From assembly GCA_905214715.1 (NCBI GenBank), contig CAJMMT010000020.1:1-43482 (forward strand): a stretch of 43,482 nt of DNA. The letters are read 5' to 3'. Both the position numbers and the translations under genes were made by a program. The DNA comes from an uncultured bacterium. Its GTDB lineage: Bacteria > Bacteroidota > Bacteroidia > Bacteroidales > Muribaculaceae. A model generated the notes under the pieces. It searched no databases. It was not told the DNA's origin and saw nothing but the letters and a program-made list of their open reading frames with translations. How positions within the stretch are numbered: the stretch's first letter is position 1; every line of letters begins with the position of its first letter. Of the stretch, positions 41,304 to 43,482 are shown one piece after another.

Positions 41304-43085
41304 ATGAAGAAATATTTTATCGGCGCCCTTGCGATAGCAGCCCTTGGTGTTTCCGCCAAAACTCTCGTGGTACATCTCAACTCCGGAGAAACCCAAAAAT
41401 ATGAAATATCCGAAATAGCAAAAATGTCGTTCGAGGAGTCTCAGCTTCCTCCTGAAACGTTTGTTTCGCTCGACAGTTTCACCGACCCAGTTTTCCGCGC
41501 GGCTGTAGCCACAGCCGATGCCGACGGAGATAATCAGCTTTCAGAATCGGAAATAGCTACCATTACCGAGATTAACCTTTCAAGTTCCGAGATTGCCTCT
41601 CTTGAAGGCATCGAGCACCTGATCGCTCTGAAGACCCTGAATCTGCAGAGCTGCTCAGGCCTTACTGAGGTAGATCTCACAGGAAAAGTTCCCGGGCTCC
41701 AGCTTCTTCAGGTAGGTTTCTGCTCCAACCTTAAGAATCTTGTTCTCGGTGAAAAGCCTGTGCTCACCGAAGTATACGCTATGTTTACCGGTCTTTCATC
41801 TATCGATGTTACAGGTGCTGAAGCGCTGGAATATATCACTGTTCAGGACGCGAAAATCGAGAATATCGTAATGAACGGTCTAACTAAACTCAATACATTC
41901 AAGGCCGGAGGAAGCACACTGAAAAGCATCGATCTGAGCGGTTGCGACAATCTGATGGATATAGGTATCTATAGTGCGTCAAACATGGAGTCTTTCGACT
42001 CTTCCCTCTTCCCGAATCTGGAAACCCTCGCGTTTGAAGGCAGCAAAGTTACCCGTTTCGTAACAACAGGAAATCCAAAACTGAAATATCTTTCCCTTAA
42101 CTCAAGCTCAAACCTTTCCTATGTGGATGTAAGCAAGAGCCGCAAGCTGAACACTCTTTCCTGCAGCTATTGCTACACATTGGCTGAAGGTGAAGAAAAC
42201 GTAGTTCTCAGCGAAGGACAGACCATAGCCAACATGAATGGTGTAAACTCGTGGAACATCACACGCGTTCCTTACGAATGGCCTGAGGATATCGCGACTG
42301 AACTTGCCGATGAAGATTTCCGCAACCTTATGATCGAAATTGCCGATACCGATAAGGATGGCAAGATTTCTAAAGACGAGGCCCTCGCCGTTACTTCGCT
42401 TGTTGCTCCAAATGCCGGGCTGAAGAGCGTGGATCTCTCTTTCTTCAACAATATCGAAGTTCTTGACCTTTCGGGTAACGAACTAACGGAGATTGATTTC
42501 TCGGGTAACAAAAATATAACCGATTTGAATCTTGAGAACAATAAACTCACCGGAACTCTCGAGGTTCAATACTTCGATAAACTGGAATACCTCAAAGCGG
42601 CCCACAACGAACTGACAGGGTTGTCTTCATTCGGTATGAGAGGTCCTGTAAAAGAGATAGATCTTTCTTACAATAAATTCGCATCTATCACCCTCTACTT
42701 CTTCTCGAACGTTACCAAGATCAATGTTTCACACAACGAATTGACTCGTGCCGAAATTCGCGACAACGACAAACTGACAGACATGGACGTTTCGTTCAAC
42801 AAGATATCAGAAATGACACTCTGGTCGCTCAAGGCACTTGAAAGAGTGAACTTCAACGACAATCCGTTCATTCAGCTTGACGAATCTAATCGTTGGGTTA
42901 ATCTGAAAGAGATCGACTGCTCCAACACTGACATAACAAAGCTCGACCTCAGCAAGACAAACACTCTCTGGACAGTTAAAGCCACAGGTTGCCCCAATCT
43001 GAGCGTAATTTATGTAGGCAACAACGCTGACGCTGAAATCTACAAAGATTACAATACCACCGTATCTTATACCTCGCCTGAATAA
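41304..43085 (+). CDS. Exported EF-hand and leucine-rich-repeat protein
   Basis: The product has 593 residues. Signal peptide about 1-18, shared module TLVVHLNSGETQKYEISEIA (20-43), and then two similar halves. Each begins with a canonical EF-hand loop (DADGDNQLSESE at 72-83; DTDKDGKISKDE at 348-359) and continues into leucine-rich repeats (LKTLNLQSCSGLTEVDLTG; IEVLDLSGNELTEIDFSGN). The calcium loops have all acidic positions 1, 3, 5, 9 and 12 or acceptable replacements. LRR proteins bind protein or glycan ligands. It closes the run of exported proteins and is followed by a strong terminator. Confidence 0.88.
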   Translation: MKKYFIGALAIAALGVSAKTLVVHLNSGETQKYEISEIAKMSFEESQLPPETFVSLDSFTDPVFRAAVATADADGDNQLSESEIATITEINLSSSEIASLEGIEHLIALKTLNLQSCSGLTEVDLTGKVPGLQLLQVGFCSNLKNLVLGEKPVLTEVYAMFTGLSSIDVTGAEALEYITVQDAKIENIVMNGLTKLNTFKAGGSTLKSIDLSGCDNLMDIGIYSASNMESFDSSLFPNLETLAFEGSKVTRFVTTGNPKLKYLSLNSSSNLSYVDVSKSRKLNTLSCSYCYTLAEGEENVVLSEGQTIANMNGVNSWNITRVPYEWPEDIATELADEDFRNLMIEIADTDKDGKISKDEALAVTSLVAPNAGLKSVDLSFFNNIEVLDLSGNELTEIDFSGNKNITDLNLENNKLTGTLEVQYFDKLEYLKAAHNELTGLSSFGMRGPVKEIDLSYNKFASITLYFFSNVTKINVSHNELTRAEIRDNDKLTDMDVSFNKISEMTLWSLKALERVNFNDNPFIQLDESNRWVNLKEIDCSNTDITKLDLSKTNTLWTVKATGCPNLSVIYVGNNADAEIYKDYNTTVSYTSPE

Positions 43086-43105
43086 TTAACAGGACCAACC
43101 CTTAC

Positions 43106-43147
43106 AAATAGGCCGAACCGGACATCCGGTTCGGCCTATTTCTTATC
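43106..43147 (+). terminator. Terminator after the LRR gene
   Basis: Seventeen-base perfect arms (43106-43122 and 43125-43141), A-rich at the foot and U-rich after, with GGCCGAACCGG in the stem. It probably ends the exported cassette transcript. Confidence 0.8.
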
Positions 43148-43246
43148 TGTAATACCCATAGATACTCATAACGATTGCGATTCGGAACTATTACCGTCTG
43201 ACGCAATGAAAAACAATGATAAACACACCGATATTAACACATGTTT

Positions 43247-43278
43247 TTTGAGAGTATCGGATATTTTGTTTAAATTTG
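43247..43278 (+). promoter_or_regulatory. Strong two-box promoter before repeat copy 2
   Basis: TTTG (43247-43250) and TAAATTTG (43271-43278) are 20 bases apart. A small stem CGCAC/GTGCG around 43284-43300 follows. It drives transcription rightward through the repeated element and out of the window. Confidence 0.65.
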
Positions 43279-43310
43279 CGATACGCACTGAATGTGCGTG
43301 AACATAATAG

Positions 43311-43420
43311 AAAGCGTTTTTTGCTTTATCCTCCTAAGGAAATCGCCAATTTCAAGACACGAGGGAAAAAGCAGTCGATAAAACGCTCATGCTTGTCGTA
43401 TATCCACTCCCCGACAAGGG
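43311..43420 (+). repeat. Copy 2 of the repeated element (partner at 22070-22181)
   Basis: AAAGCGTTTT and GCTTTATCC (43311-43331), AAATCGCCAA (43340-43349) and a 52-base block (43369-43420) match copy 1. AGCGTTTT (43313-43320) can pair with AAAACGCT (43380-43387), and CTTGTCG (43392-43398) with CGACAAG (43412-43418). A frame without a start codon runs through it to a TAG at 43473-43475. The rest of the window (43421-43482) shows no recognisable gene. Confidence 0.6.
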
Positions 43421-43482
43421 GGATGTGATGGGTCAGCGGATATTCCCGGTGGGTGGGGAAGTTGTCGGAGTATAGTGTTATC

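Noticed and set aside
43371..43475. Coding frame through repeat copy 2 (KTLMLVVYPLPDKG)
   Set aside because: The frame has no upstream start codon, the two copies differ at all codon positions and not mainly at third positions, and similarity stops after DKG.

Overview
The window looks like a chromosomal segment from an anaerobic gut Bacteroidales, most likely Muribaculaceae. The order is well supported by a complete BatI (aerotolerance) cluster, BACON, Omp28-like and DUF4827-type proteins, and repeated promoters with the Bacteroidetes -7 box TAnnTTTG, several of them with a TTTG -33 box 18-20 bases away. The family is a guess from overall feel only. No tRNA, complete rRNA, CRISPR array or transposase gene was seen.

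Layout: (1) 1-478 holds no protein gene; a strong leftward promoter drives a non-coding stretch that resembles an rRNA operon leader. (2) About 0.5 to 30.3 kb is read almost entirely from the minus strand: a WG-repeat lipoprotein and a TonB-domain protein; a mutS2-SGNH-MBOAT operon; tpx; a universal stress protein; a small HTH protein; the eight-gene moxR-DUF58-DUF4381-batABCDE cluster; thiL; an AT-rich accessory island (20.5-23.1 kb); then punA, lpxK, sppA, glmM, a DUF4827 lipoprotein and a DHH phosphoesterase as a housekeeping operon. (3) From 30.4 kb the plus strand is used: a decayed HsdS tail, an AlbA_2/ATPase-type regulator with a 21-bp repeat array, mazG-topB, a Cys-rich membrane peptide, then a four-gene run of exported proteins (M6 metalloprotease, 1093-residue Omp28/BACON protein, small adaptor-like protein, EF-hand/LRR protein).

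How parts work together: the bat cluster encodes an AAA+ ATPase with membrane VWA and TPR proteins, probably one envelope complex. SGNH and MBOAT form a classical acyl-transfer pair for an extracytoplasmic glycan. The exported run shares an N-terminal module of about 25 residues placed just after three of the signal peptides, suggesting a common location or partner.

The parts least explained by known families are: a repeated element of about 110 bp found at 22.1 kb and again at 43.3 kb, with a conserved 8-bp long-range pairing and promoters in front; a MITE-like 164-bp palindromic element that supplies a stop codon to a lipoprotein gene; an Asn-rich four-helix-bundle gene with 9-nt repeats in its leader and its tail; the HsdS relic beside the AlbA_2 gene; and the exported cassette.
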